This document shows positions 1-7,077 of a stretch of DNA of 25,711 bases, piece by piece; the stretch's first letter is position 1, and each line of letters starts with the position of its first letter. Origin of the DNA: a virus. The translations under genes and the position numbers were made by a program. Below the pieces are notes generated by a model. It had not been told where the DNA came from and did not search any database. It worked only from the letters and a program-made list of their open reading frames with translations. The stretch is taken from positions 1 to 25,711 of IMG/VR virus record IMGVR_UViG_3300008114_003566. One strand, 5' to 3'.

Positions 1-240
1 ATGACAAAAAACCTTATTTTATTTTTTATTTTAAGTGCTTGTGTTACTAAGCAAACTTTAAAATTTCCATCTTATATAAATCCTCCTACGGACGAGTTGA
101 ATCAACAAATCAGTTCAATTTGTAGATTTAATAATTGCGATCATATTATAAAATATCTAAATCAAAGCCATGATTTTAGACTTAGATATGATTTGTTTGT
201 AAACAGATATCAAAACACAGTTTTAATAACTATAGAATAA
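1..240 (+). CDS. o-spanin-like outer-membrane lipoprotein (second copy)
   Basis: A small predicted lipoprotein. A short hydrophobic N-terminus (residues 5-11) runs into a lipobox LSAC at 11-14, so Cys14 would be lipidated. The mature part is about 65 residues with two further cysteines in the pattern IC-x4-C, then a short helix-like tail. The lipobox and this Cys/Asn/Tyr-rich C-terminal pattern resemble the o-spanin candidate at 6149-6430, so the two may be paralogues. In the spanin family the outer-membrane lipoprotein joins an inner-membrane coiled-coil partner to fuse the membranes at lysis. No i-spanin is visible here because the gene begins at base 1. The bases ATGA at 1-4 would let an upstream gene end there. 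The signal peptide is short (13 residues), so the true start may lie before the window. Its stop overlaps the next ATG by one base (TAATG). Lipoprotein call good; spanin role inferred. Confidence 0.6.
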   Translation: MTKNLILFFILSACVTKQTLKFPSYINPPTDELNQQISSICRFNNCDHIIKYLNQSHDFRLRYDLFVNRYQNTVLITIE

Positions 241-1100
241 TGAAACTTGGTAAATTAGTCTTATATCCCAAAGCTATTGAAATTGCTTTTGCTACATGTC
301 TTTTGTCTATGATGAAAGAGACTGTAAAGGTAATCAGAACAGATTATATCGGGAATTTATCTACTTTAAACAAATCTAATCGTCTAGATGCTATACGCAC
401 TGACGACTACATAGATGACCTTCAGAAAATGCAAAGGAAGACTGAGAAGTCTTTGAATATAGACAATGTGATGTTGTCTGGTTGCGTAATTCTTTTTGGA
501 AAGAGGCTTTTAAGATTTTCTAAAAAAGAACTGAAAAAGACTTTTAAGAAAATGAGGGATCAAGACACTGGGGAAAGTAAAGATTTAGATCAGATGCTTA
601 AGTCTTTCATTACATCTAACCAAGATTTAATGAGGATTATAAGAAGAAATCTTTTATATAAAACTGTAAAGACAATCAAAGATGGTTTTGCATCTGGAGA
701 TGATTTAGAAGATATAGAAGAAGAAATCAACGATCATATAGAGTCTATGGAAGGTTTGGTTACATTTAGTGCTAAAGAGAATATAAAGCAACTACATTTA
801 AATTACTGTAGATATAAGCTACTTAAGTTTGGGCTTGATCTATATATATGGGCAGATGTCGGAGATACTAAGGTTAGACCTAGTCACAGAGTTTTGAATC
901 AAAAAATCATGACATGGAAAGATGCAACAATCTATAGAACTCGTGGTAATGATAAGTGGAGAAAAAAATCATCTATAGGAGGGGTTCAAAAACAAGTAGG
1001 AGAAGATAATAATTGTAGATGTAGTTTTATACCCATAATTTCTTCTTATGAAGAAGATGATGATAATTATTCTGAAGAAAGCGATGATGATTTAAGCTAA
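240..1100 (+). CDS. Minor head protein, SPP1 gp7 / Mu gpF-type head morphogenesis protein
   Basis: Predicted minor capsid or head-morphogenesis protein of the SPP1 gp7/Mu gpF family, which sits inside or near the portal and takes part in head assembly and DNA ejection. The N-terminal two thirds is charged and helical. The family signature is near the C-terminus: DVGDTKVRPSHRVLN at about 206-220 (the usual 'D.rvRpsH..ldG' motif), followed by a Cys-rich NCRC at 258-261 matching the family's closing 'NCRC'. The last 20 residues are very acidic. The start is fixed by TAATG overlap with the upstream lipoprotein gene. In related phages this gene follows the portal, so the portal probably lies upstream of the window. 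Confidence 0.85.
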   Translation: MKLGKLVLYPKAIEIAFATCLLSMMKETVKVIRTDYIGNLSTLNKSNRLDAIRTDDYIDDLQKMQRKTEKSLNIDNVMLSGCVILFGKRLLRFSKKELKKTFKKMRDQDTGESKDLDQMLKSFITSNQDLMRIIRRNLLYKTVKTIKDGFASGDDLEDIEEEINDHIESMEGLVTFSAKENIKQLHLNYCRYKLLKFGLDLYIWADVGDTKVRPSHRVLNQKIMTWKDATIYRTRGNDKWRKKSSIGGVQKQVGEDNNCRCSFIPIISSYEEDDDNYSEESDDDLS

Positions 1101-1189
1101 ATCTCTACTATATATTGTATTAAAAATCTATAGATATGTATTTATCTACTATATCTAGTGGTTTTGCGTGCGTTTTTTATATATTTTAC

Positions 1190-1218
1190 TTGAACTTTAC
1201 CTTTTCTTAATATACTAT
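1190..1218 (+). promoter_or_regulatory. Possible sigma70-like promoter before the capsid genes
   Basis: The 151-base gap 1101-1251 is the longest non-coding stretch in the window. It holds TTGAAC at 1190-1195 and either TATACT at 1211-1216 (15-base spacer) or TACTAT at 1213-1218 (17-base spacer). A transcript from here would give a short leader for the protease-scaffold and capsid genes. No clear Shine-Dalgarno precedes the ATG at 1252. There is a weak AT-only inverted repeat at 1131-1148 but no terminator. Such matches arise easily by chance in DNA this AT-rich. Confidence 0.3.
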
Positions 1219-1251
1219 TAATGTAGTTAAATTAATATTAATACATTCTTA

Positions 1252-2430
1252 ATGATTGAATTCAGAGAAGATGCTACTTTCAAACCTAAGTTAAAAAAGA
1301 CTAAAGAGGGTTATTTAAAGGGCACTGCTTACATATCAAAGTTCAATAACGTTCAAAGATACTTTAATAACGATGGTTCTGAAAGGCTTGAGTTTAGACC
1401 TAAAGAGGAAGTATTGAAACAAGAAGCTTTGGAGTCTCTTAAGGGTATAGTAATTACCTGTGAACATCCTAGGGGTAGTTTTGTAGATTCTACGAATGTT
1501 GATAAATTCACAGTTGGATATACTGGAGAATCTATAATTATCAACGAAAATAAAGTTGGTATAAATCTTACAATCACACATAAAGATGCAATAGCTCAAA
1601 TACAAAGAGGCAAGCGTGGTTTATCTGTTGGCTATAGTTTGACTTTAAGAAAAGAAGATGGTGTGTTTGAAGGTAAAAAATATACACATGTACAAGAAAG
1701 TATTATAGCGAATCATTTGTCTATAGTCCAAGAAGGCAATGCTGGACCTGATGTAAAAATTAACACAGATTCAATGCAAAATAACGCAGATTCAATACAA
1801 CAATATCGTGTTGATAGTTTTGAATTTGAAATGGAAAACAAAGAGGTAGATATGGATTCCGCACAAGAAAACGAAGTTAAGGAAGTCGTTGAAGACAAAG
1901 TTGAAGTTAAAGAAGTTGTCGAAGACAAGGTAGAAGAGAAAACTGAAGAGAAAACTGAAGAGAAAACTGAAGAGAAAACTGAAGAGAAAACTGAGGATAA
2001 AGTAGAAGCTTTTGCGACTGCTAATACTGATTCTTTAGAATCTGCTATTAAGAACCTTAATAGTTTAGTCGAGAAATTAACAATTATAAAAAATAACAAC
2101 GACTCTGATAAGGGTTTTCAAGAAGCTGTCTTTGCTAGATGTAGTCTTCTAGATAACGCAAAAAGAGTAATGAACGTTGATAGATTACATGACAAATCAG
2201 ATAGGTTTGTGATGGAGGAAGTTTTAAAGTCTAAAGATAAAACTTTAAATTTAGATGGAAAAAGTGAAGATTATGTAAAAGCTAGGTTTGATCTTTTGAT
2301 TGAGTCTGTAAAAAAAGATCCGATTAAAAAACAAATACAAAACTTAGATAGTAGTTTTTATATAAAACCAAAAGCACCTGAAGAATTAAGTTTCCAAGAT
2401 TTAATTAACGAAAAAAGACAAAGCAAATAA
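1252..2430 (+). CDS. Prohead protease / scaffold fusion, DUF2213-type
   Basis: Predicted capsid maturation protease with a C-terminal scaffold-like region. The first ~165 residues fit DUF2213 phage proteins: a conserved 'VITCEHP' at 67-73 (His72) and 'GKRGLSVGYSL' at 120-130 (Ser125), likely catalytic His and Ser by analogy with phage maturation proteases. Residues ~195-255 are a highly charged Glu/Lys/Val linker containing VEDKVE repeats and five EEKT repeats. Residues ~290-365 are helical and match the C-terminal part of the same proteins ('YVKARFDLL'). A protease with an attached acidic coiled scaffold next to the decoration and capsid genes is a familiar layout. No strong ribosome-binding site is seen before the ATG, but no earlier in-frame start exists. 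Confidence 0.75.
   Translation: MIEFREDATFKPKLKKTKEGYLKGTAYISKFNNVQRYFNNDGSERLEFRPKEEVLKQEALESLKGIVITCEHPRGSFVDSTNVDKFTVGYTGESIIINENKVGINLTITHKDAIAQIQRGKRGLSVGYSLTLRKEDGVFEGKKYTHVQESIIANHLSIVQEGNAGPDVKINTDSMQNNADSIQQYRVDSFEFEMENKEVDMDSAQENEVKEVVEDKVEVKEVVEDKVEEKTEEKTEEKTEEKTEEKTEDKVEAFATANTDSLESAIKNLNSLVEKLTIIKNNNDSDKGFQEAVFARCSLLDNAKRVMNVDRLHDKSDRFVMEEVLKSKDKTLNLDGKSEDYVKARFDLLIESVKKDPIKKQIQNLDSSFYIKPKAPEELSFQDLINEKRQSK
1933..1992 (+). repeat. Five perfect 12-bp tandem repeats (EEKT) in the protease linker
   Basis: The unit gaagagaaaact occurs five times head to tail without mismatch, encoding EEKT x5. It is followed by a degenerate EDKVEA. It sits just after two imperfect copies of a VKEVVEDKVE unit. 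Because the unit is 12 bases, gain or loss of copies keeps the reading frame. Confidence 0.95.
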
Positions 2431-2440
2431 AAGAGGAATT

Positions 2441-2908
2441 ATGACAAGTTTTGCATTAAGTATTGATAGTTTACAAGTTGGGCAAAGACCTAACACAAAT
2501 ATATGTATGATAGATTCATACATTGCTAAAGAAGATATTGAATTCGGAAAGCCAGTTCTTAGAGAGGTGGTAAATGGAGTTATGGTTGTAAAAAACTGGG
2601 TTGCGGGAACTGCTGCTGATCTTGCAAAAACTTTTGCAGGTATATCTTTCTATACCCAAACATCAGCAAATAAGTTTTATGACGATACAACTGGGAGTGT
2701 AATTTCCGCAGGTACTCTTGGAAACTTTATGAGGTTTGGAGATCATTTAATAACAGCATCAGTTGCAGTGGTAATTGGAGATGCTTGTTACATAGATGTA
2801 GCAACTGGGAAATTTACAAACGTAGCAACAAACAATTTAAAAATCGGTAGATTTTATACTACAACTACAGCTGTAGATCAACCAGCTTTAATTTATTTAA
2901 CTTTTTAA
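2441..2908 (+). CDS. Head decoration / capsid cement-like protein
   Basis: A 155-residue, mostly beta-predicted protein without membrane segments, placed between the protease-scaffold and the major capsid protein. The order protease, small decoration protein, capsid is standard, and the sequence has the look of capsid cement proteins: an early phrase 'IAKEDIEFGKPV' and later 'GDACYIDVATGKFTN' resemble the 'v...i..G.pV' and 'Gd.vYvd..tG..t' phrases of phage structural proteins in this position. A good ribosome-binding site (AGAGGA) lies 5 bases before the ATG. Family assignment is from position and these phrases. Confidence 0.65.
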   Translation: MTSFALSIDSLQVGQRPNTNICMIDSYIAKEDIEFGKPVLREVVNGVMVVKNWVAGTAADLAKTFAGISFYTQTSANKFYDDTTGSVISAGTLGNFMRFGDHLITASVAVVIGDACYIDVATGKFTNVATNNLKIGRFYTTTTAVDQPALIYLTF

Positions 2909-2920
2909 TAAGAGACGATT

Positions 2921-3994
2921 ATGTACCAAACTCAATATAATACACACAACCTTGATGATAAAAAAAGATTTAAATCAGAAAGATTTGTAAATTTTCAATT
3001 TCAAGATGGCAATACATCGTTGTCAAATAGATTTAATACCGACGCTTCATTCTCTGCTTTATTTGAAGAACAACTACAAATGTTAGATAATACAGTAATG
3101 GAAGTAATGAAAGCCGATAGGACTTTCTTGCAAGATATACCAGTACAAGCAGGGCAATTAGGAGCTACTACACATACTTGGTTTATGAACGATATAAACG
3201 GTAAAGCGGGTTATATCTCTGATTATTCAACAGCTTTGCCTAAAGTTGGTATGACTGGAGAAGCTTATACTGGTAGATTTTTAGATTTTGGAGTTGCTTA
3301 TGATTTAAGCGTTAGAGAGATACAAGCTGGTAATAAAGCTAACGTAGACCTTGAAGATGGTTTATTAAGATCGGCTACTAGATCTTTAATAGAGCTTCAT
3401 GATAACACTGCTTATTTTGGAGCGCCTGCCAAGCAAGTTTATGGCTGGTTGGAATATTCAGATAAAAACACAAAAGCTCCTTCTAGTAGAAGAGTTACCA
3501 CTCTTGAAGCGAGTGGAGCTAGTGTGTCTGCCAAAAAATGGGCAAATAAAACTGCGGATGAAATCATGAAAGATTTAACTGATATAGTAAATGCAATAGA
3601 TCTAAGAACTAATTCTAAATTTATGCCTGATACAATCTTGTTGCCTACAGAACAATATCAAAGAGCTAATGATGTTAGGCTTTTAACTACAGCTACAACT
3701 AGTGTGTTAGAAGAGTTTAATAGAAAATATCCAGATATAAATGTTATAAAAAGACCTATTCTAAAATATGCAACCGATCCAATAACTGGTCTTGTTATTG
3801 GTGGATTGCTTGGTAAAGATGCGATGATAGCTTATAAAAACGATAAACTTTGTTTTAATCAAGTAATTACAGAAGTAATGAATGTTTATCCAACTCAAGC
3901 AGTTAATTTGGCATATACAACAAATTTCACAGGAAGACATGGTGGTATTCAAATGAAACTACCTGAAACTCAATGTTTTATGTATGGCATCTAA
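2921..3994 (+). CDS. Major capsid protein, DUF2184-type
   Basis: A 357-residue predicted major head protein. Its layout fits the DUF2184 group of HK97-fold capsid proteins seen in several myophages: an N-terminal arm, then 'QLQMLDNTVMEVMKADRTFLQDIPV' spread over about 50-75, a 'YTGRFLDFGVAYDLSVREIQAG' type segment around 122-143, and a central region with 'LIELHDNTAYFG' and 'MPDTILLPTEQYQRAND'. The C-terminal half contains a GRHGGIQMKLPET phrase near the end, close to 'GR.gGv....P', common in these capsids. It lies 12 bases after the decoration gene, and its stop overlaps the next ATG (TAATG). Confidence 0.85.
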   Translation: MYQTQYNTHNLDDKKRFKSERFVNFQFQDGNTSLSNRFNTDASFSALFEEQLQMLDNTVMEVMKADRTFLQDIPVQAGQLGATTHTWFMNDINGKAGYISDYSTALPKVGMTGEAYTGRFLDFGVAYDLSVREIQAGNKANVDLEDGLLRSATRSLIELHDNTAYFGAPAKQVYGWLEYSDKNTKAPSSRRVTTLEASGASVSAKKWANKTADEIMKDLTDIVNAIDLRTNSKFMPDTILLPTEQYQRANDVRLLTTATTSVLEEFNRKYPDINVIKRPILKYATDPITGLVIGGLLGKDAMIAYKNDKLCFNQVITEVMNVYPTQAVNLAYTTNFTGRHGGIQMKLPETQCFMYGI

Positions 3995-4356
3995 TGGTTA
4001 AAACACCAAAAGAATTAATGGCAATAATAGCTCCAGAGTTTACATCTCCAAAATACGATGTAGACGGAGCTATTATTGTTGCTAAAATCAGAGTAGATAG
4101 TTCGCTTTCTTTTGCCCCGCCAGAAGAAACATATAATATGCTTATAGCATATCTTGGGGCTCATATACTAAGTATAGGCGGTAGACCTCTTGGAAGTAGT
4201 GGGGATATATCTAGTATGCAAGTTGGGGCAGTTTCTGTTACATATTCTACAAACAAAACATCTCCAAAAAGTGCCATGACTGGTTTAGCTCAAACTGTTT
4301 TTGGTAATGAATATATACAACAAAGTCGTCCTTATAGATTCTCACCAACAACTTAA
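3994..4356 (+). CDS. Head-tail connector protein, DUF4054-like
   Basis: A 120-residue predicted connector or adaptor protein. I chose the ATG at 3994 because it overlaps the capsid stop as TAATG, the coupling used elsewhere in this genome; an in-frame ATG at 3973 lies inside the capsid gene. The N-terminal 'IAPEFTSPKYDVDGAI' and central 'YNMLIAYLGAHILSIGG' fit the DUF4054 pattern ('FP.fa....dav...l..A....' then 'a.a.l.AHlL'). The rest ('VGAVSVTYS') is also typical of these connectors. Such proteins form a ring below the portal. It belongs to the head operon. Confidence 0.75.
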   Translation: MVKTPKELMAIIAPEFTSPKYDVDGAIIVAKIRVDSSLSFAPPEETYNMLIAYLGAHILSIGGRPLGSSGDISSMQVGAVSVTYSTNKTSPKSAMTGLAQTVFGNEYIQQSRPYRFSPTT

Positions 4357-4369
4357 ATTAAAGTATTTT

Positions 4370-4822
4370 ATGTCTGCTTATTTACAAGATGATGATTCAG
4401 AATATAAAAAATTCAAAAGTAAAATAGACGCTTCTAACGATTTAGAAGTAGCTATTGGTATACATGAAGATGCTGGTTTTAATGAAGAAGGAGAAGATAT
4501 TTTACAATATGCTATTTGGAATCATTATGGAACAGCTAATATACCAAAGAGACCTTTCGTAGATTTAGCAGCCGATAGAAATAATAACTGGCAGAAATAT
4601 GTTGAGGAGGCTTTAGGTAATGTCATAGATAAAAATACATCTTTGAAAATCGAAGCTGAGAAGGTTGGAGTTATTGCAGTTAAAGATATGAAGGCTATTA
4701 TAGAAAATAAAGAAATTCTGCCTATGAATGCTCTTTCTACTATTAAAAAGAAAGGCTTTGATCATCCTTTAATAGAAACAGGGGCTTTAGTAGACTCTAT
4801 AAAATACAAGATTCATGAATGA
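4370..4822 (+). CDS. Neck / tail-completion protein
   Basis: A 150-residue protein in the head-to-tail neck position. It contains 'VAIGIHEDAG' early, then 'ILQYAIWNHYGT', 'IPKRPFVDLAADRN' and 'PLIETGALVDSI' at the end. This series (value of G.. , 'A..nEfGt..iP.RPFl', then 'PLi.TG.l..sI') is the pattern of virion-morphogenesis and tail-completion proteins of the HK97 gp10/Mu gpG type. Two start codons exist. I prefer the ATG at 4370, which follows the previous stop by 13 bases, over the one at 4301, which would overlap by 56 bases; neither has a clear ribosome-binding site. It overlaps the terminase start by 8 bases. Confidence 0.75.
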   Translation: MSAYLQDDDSEYKKFKSKIDASNDLEVAIGIHEDAGFNEEGEDILQYAIWNHYGTANIPKRPFVDLAADRNNNWQKYVEEALGNVIDKNTSLKIEAEKVGVIAVKDMKAIIENKEILPMNALSTIKKKGFDHPLIETGALVDSIKYKIHE

Positions 4823-6152
4823 TTATTCAAGTGATGATATAAATGAGTTTTTAAGATTACATCTTCCAGCTTGGCTTAAAGCACACGACCAACCTAATTT
4901 TTTTCAGAAACATTATTCTTATATATATTTAGCAGGCGGAAGAGCTAGTGGTAAAACTTACATAGTTGCTCTTTATCTTTTACTACAAGCTATATCAAAA
5001 CCAAAGCAAAAGATCTTGTGTACTAGACAGTTTCAAGAGTCTTTGAAAAAAAGCGTTGGAGCTTGTTTGATAATTATGATTCACAGTTTGGGACTTAGAA
5101 AGCATTTTAAGATTACAAATTCTGAGTTTGTATATACACCGAATGGTTCAGAGTTTTTGTTTAAAGGATTTGATAGAAACAAAGATACTATTAAGGGATA
5201 TCATGCATTAACCCATGTATGGATAGAAGAAGCAGATAGTTTAACTCAAGAAAGTTGGGATTTACTAACACCTACTGTGTTTCGTACTAGCGAATCTATG
5301 TTCGCTTTGTTTTCTGAGGAAAGTTATAAACAAGAGCAAAAAGAATCTGACGCTCAAATTATTATTACAATGAACCCTAAATATGAAACAGATTGTTTAT
5401 ATAAATCTTTCATGTTAGCTAAAAAAGTACCTCCAAATTCATATATTAAAATACTGAACTGGTATCAAAACCCATTTTTTAATCTTTCAATGCATAAAGA
5501 AAGATTACATTGTCTGAAAAATGCTCCAGAAATTTATAATCATATTTGGGAAGGAGAGTTGCTACAACATTCAGATTCTCAAGTATTCAAAGATAAATGG
5601 TTCATTCAAGATTTTGAAGAAGATGAAAACGCTGAAAAATATTATGGTATAGATTTTGGTTTTGTGCATCCATTGGCTGTAGTAAGATGTTATATTAAAA
5701 ATAATTGTATTTATGTAACCGATGAATTTAAAGGTGTTGGTGTTGAAAATCATGAAATTTATGATTTATGTATACAAAATATTCCAGGTATTGCTCAAGG
5801 AAAAATATACGCAGATTGTGCAAGACCAGATACTATAACTACTTTAAAAAGGCAGGGATTAAACATAAAACCAGCTGATAAAACTTCTGGTGATAGTAAA
5901 TCATCTTATACAGAAGATTCTATTTCCACTATGAGATCTTATAAAATAATTGTTAAACCTCATTGTATTAACATGATTAGTAACCTGCAACTATTCTCTT
6001 TTGAAAGAGATAAAAGAACTGATGAAGTTAAAAATGTTTTAATAAAGAAAAACGATGACTTTATTGATGCTTTAAAATATGCAGTATGGCCAGTCATTAA
6101 ACAAAGAAAATATGATTATTCTGGTTATGCAACTTTAAATAAAATGTTTTAA
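4815..6152 (+). CDS. terL: Terminase large subunit
   Basis: The DNA-packaging motor: an N-terminal ATPase that translocates DNA and a C-terminal RNase-H-fold nuclease that cuts concatemers. Walker A is GGRASGKT at 41-48, Walker B is HVWIEEAD at 134-141, and the coupling motif is ITMNP at 183-187. The nuclease shows its three acidic clusters: GIDFGF with Asp279, YADCARPD with Asp333, and DDFIDALKYAVW with Asp413-Asp417. Length (445 residues) and motifs fit the Terminase_3/6, PBSX XtmB-like group. It is the last gene of the + strand operon. Its TAA at 6150-6152 shares the palindrome TTAA with the stop of the opposing spanin gene, leaving no room for a terminator between them. The small subunit is not next to it; the best candidate is at 24336-24806. 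Confidence 0.95.
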   Translation: MNDYSSDDINEFLRLHLPAWLKAHDQPNFFQKHYSYIYLAGGRASGKTYIVALYLLLQAISKPKQKILCTRQFQESLKKSVGACLIIMIHSLGLRKHFKITNSEFVYTPNGSEFLFKGFDRNKDTIKGYHALTHVWIEEADSLTQESWDLLTPTVFRTSESMFALFSEESYKQEQKESDAQIIITMNPKYETDCLYKSFMLAKKVPPNSYIKILNWYQNPFFNLSMHKERLHCLKNAPEIYNHIWEGELLQHSDSQVFKDKWFIQDFEEDENAEKYYGIDFGFVHPLAVVRCYIKNNCIYVTDEFKGVGVENHEIYDLCIQNIPGIAQGKIYADCARPDTITTLKRQGLNIKPADKTSGDSKSSYTEDSISTMRSYKIIVKPHCINMISNLQLFSFERDKRTDEVKNVLIKKNDDFIDALKYAVWPVIKQRKYDYSGYATLNKMF

Positions 6153-6430
6153 TTATTAATTAAGGGCTTATATAAATTATAGATAGTTTTAAATCTATAT
6201 AGTTTATTTAAAAAATTATTTATGTTAATACATTTATCTATATTATAAGAACATAAAAACTCTAAATCATTAGCTACTAAATCACCTGCAACAGGAAAAT
6301 CAGGTAGTACTATGCTAGTTATACTTGGATTACAAGTCTTTTTTGCGCATGCGCTTAATGTTTGACTTAATATCAACATCATTAACATCTTTGATAGCTT
6401 GTATAACATCTTCCTTAACTTGTATAACAT
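6149..6430 (-). CDS. o-spanin (Rz1-like outer-membrane lipoprotein)
   Basis: Outer-membrane subunit of a two-component spanin, acting last in lysis. A signal peptide ends in lipobox LSAC at 25-28, so Cys28 is the predicted lipidation site. The mature part is about 65 residues with three more cysteines and ends in a Tyr/Asn/Lys-rich helix. Its first 101 bases lie inside the i-spanin gene in another frame, as in lambda Rz/Rz1. Start is uncertain: ATG codons at 6430, 6409 and 6388 all give a hydrophobic N-terminus, the first two being copies in a 21-base repeat. A 6388 or 6409 start gives a more usual signal length. It is the last gene of the - strand operon and converges on the terminase. Confidence 0.8.
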   Translation of the reverse strand: MLYKLRKMLYKLSKMLMMLILSQTLSACAKKTCNPSITSIVLPDFPVAGDLVANDLEFLCSYNIDKCININNFLNKLYRFKTIYNLYKPLINN

Positions 6431-6608
6431 TTTCTTGAGATTTATTAATTTCTATATTTTCATCTAAAGTTTTTTTTAATTCTTGTTTTTCATAAATAAG
6501 TTTTAAATTTTTTCTTACTAAATAAAAGCCAAAAAAAGCTATGATTACACCAAAATATTGACGGATAAAATTAAAAACTGCGGTAAAAATTTTAATAAAA
6601 CTAAACAT
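6330..6608 (-). CDS. i-spanin (Rz-like inner-membrane coiled-coil protein)
   Basis: Inner-membrane subunit of the spanin complex. Residues ~5-31 are hydrophobic, including VIIAFFGFYLV at about 21-31, and anchor it in the cytoplasmic membrane. The rest is a charged periplasmic helix with a coiled-coil look. Residues ~58-79 show three heptad-like units starting ENVIQVK, EDVIQAI and KDVNDVD. It ends with a basic KRMRKKDL. The ATG lies in the last codons of the endolysin gene (ATGTTTAG), an 8-base overlap, and the o-spanin begins inside it. Endolysin, i-spanin, o-spanin is a classic Gram-negative phage lysis order. No holin is adjacent. Confidence 0.8.
   Translation of the reverse strand: MFSFIKIFTAVFNFIRQYFGVIIAFFGFYLVRKNLKLIYEKQELKKTLDENIEINKSQENVIQVKEDVIQAIKDVNDVDIKSNIKRMRKKDL
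6368..6430 (-). repeat. 21-bp tandem repeat shared by both spanin genes
   Basis: Reading the - strand, the 21-base units beginning at 6430 and 6409 match at 17 of 21 positions and both begin ATGTTATACAAG. A third, weaker unit starts at 6388. In the i-spanin frame the repeat encodes successive seven-residue coiled-coil units. In the o-spanin frame it encodes MLYKLRK, MLYKLSK and a third Met-starting unit, multiplying possible start codons. Confidence 0.85.
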
Positions 6609-7077
6609 CTAAATCCCATAATTTAGCTTCTAAAGCTCTTCTATTTACCAGACCATTTATGATTTTATTACCTATACGTACAAAACCTATTTTACTATCA
6701 AACAATTCAACTTTAGCTTTTTCTAAATTTTTCTCATTAATAAGCTTTAAAGCTTTACTACTAGCAAATTCACCACATCCAACATTAAATACTAAAGATA
6801 TTAAAGCAGATATTTGATTTGCAGTTAAATTAACTTTTATTAATTTTTTCAAACAATTAACTGCATCTTGTAAATCTTCGGTCAATAGATCATCTGCTTG
6901 TTTTGGAGAAATGCCGTTTTTATATTTAACTTTTTCAAATTCATTTACTACATGACCATATCCAACAGTAAGTTTGCCTGCTAAACACGGATATATAGCA
7001 CTACTAAACTTTTCAAACTTTTTAACTAAACTAATTGTAGCGTCTGTAATTTCAATCTTCATCACTTGTAAAACCAT
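6601..7077 (-). CDS. Endolysin, T4-type lysozyme (GH24 muramidase)
   Basis: Cleaves the beta-1,4 glycan bond of peptidoglycan at the end of infection. The catalytic pattern E-x8-C-x5-T of the lambdoid and P22-like lysozyme group is present as Glu22, Cys31 and Thr37, within 'KKFEKFSSAIYPCLAGKLTVGYGH'-like spacing; Cys replaces the T4 Asp, a known variant. The C-terminal 'VNRRALEAKLW' matches the family's 'l.RR..E..lw'. There is no hydrophobic signal-arrest-release segment, so release should need a holin. Two starts are possible: 7077, or 7062 (Met6), which overlaps the previous stop less. Length of about 155 residues is normal. Confidence 0.9.
   Translation of the reverse strand: MVLQVMKIEITDATISLVKKFEKFSSAIYPCLAGKLTVGYGHVVNEFEKVKYKNGISPKQADDLLTEDLQDAVNCLKKLIKVNLTANQISALISLVFNVGCGEFASSKALKLINEKNLEKAKVELFDSKIGFVRIGNKIINGLVNRRALEAKLWDLDV

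Noticed and set aside
1713-2099. Open frame on the - strand with a Ser/Val/Phe repeat
   Set aside because: It is the antisense of the GAAGAGAAAACT repeats in the protease-scaffold gene; low-complexity and fully inside a recognised gene.
3973-3993. Upstream ATG for the connector gene
   Set aside because: It lies within the capsid gene, while the ATG at 3994 overlaps the capsid stop as TAATG and fits the family N-terminus better.
6140-6170. Bidirectional terminator between terL and the o-spanin gene
   Set aside because: The only symmetry is AT-only (TTAATTATTAATTAA), with no GC stem; too weak to call.
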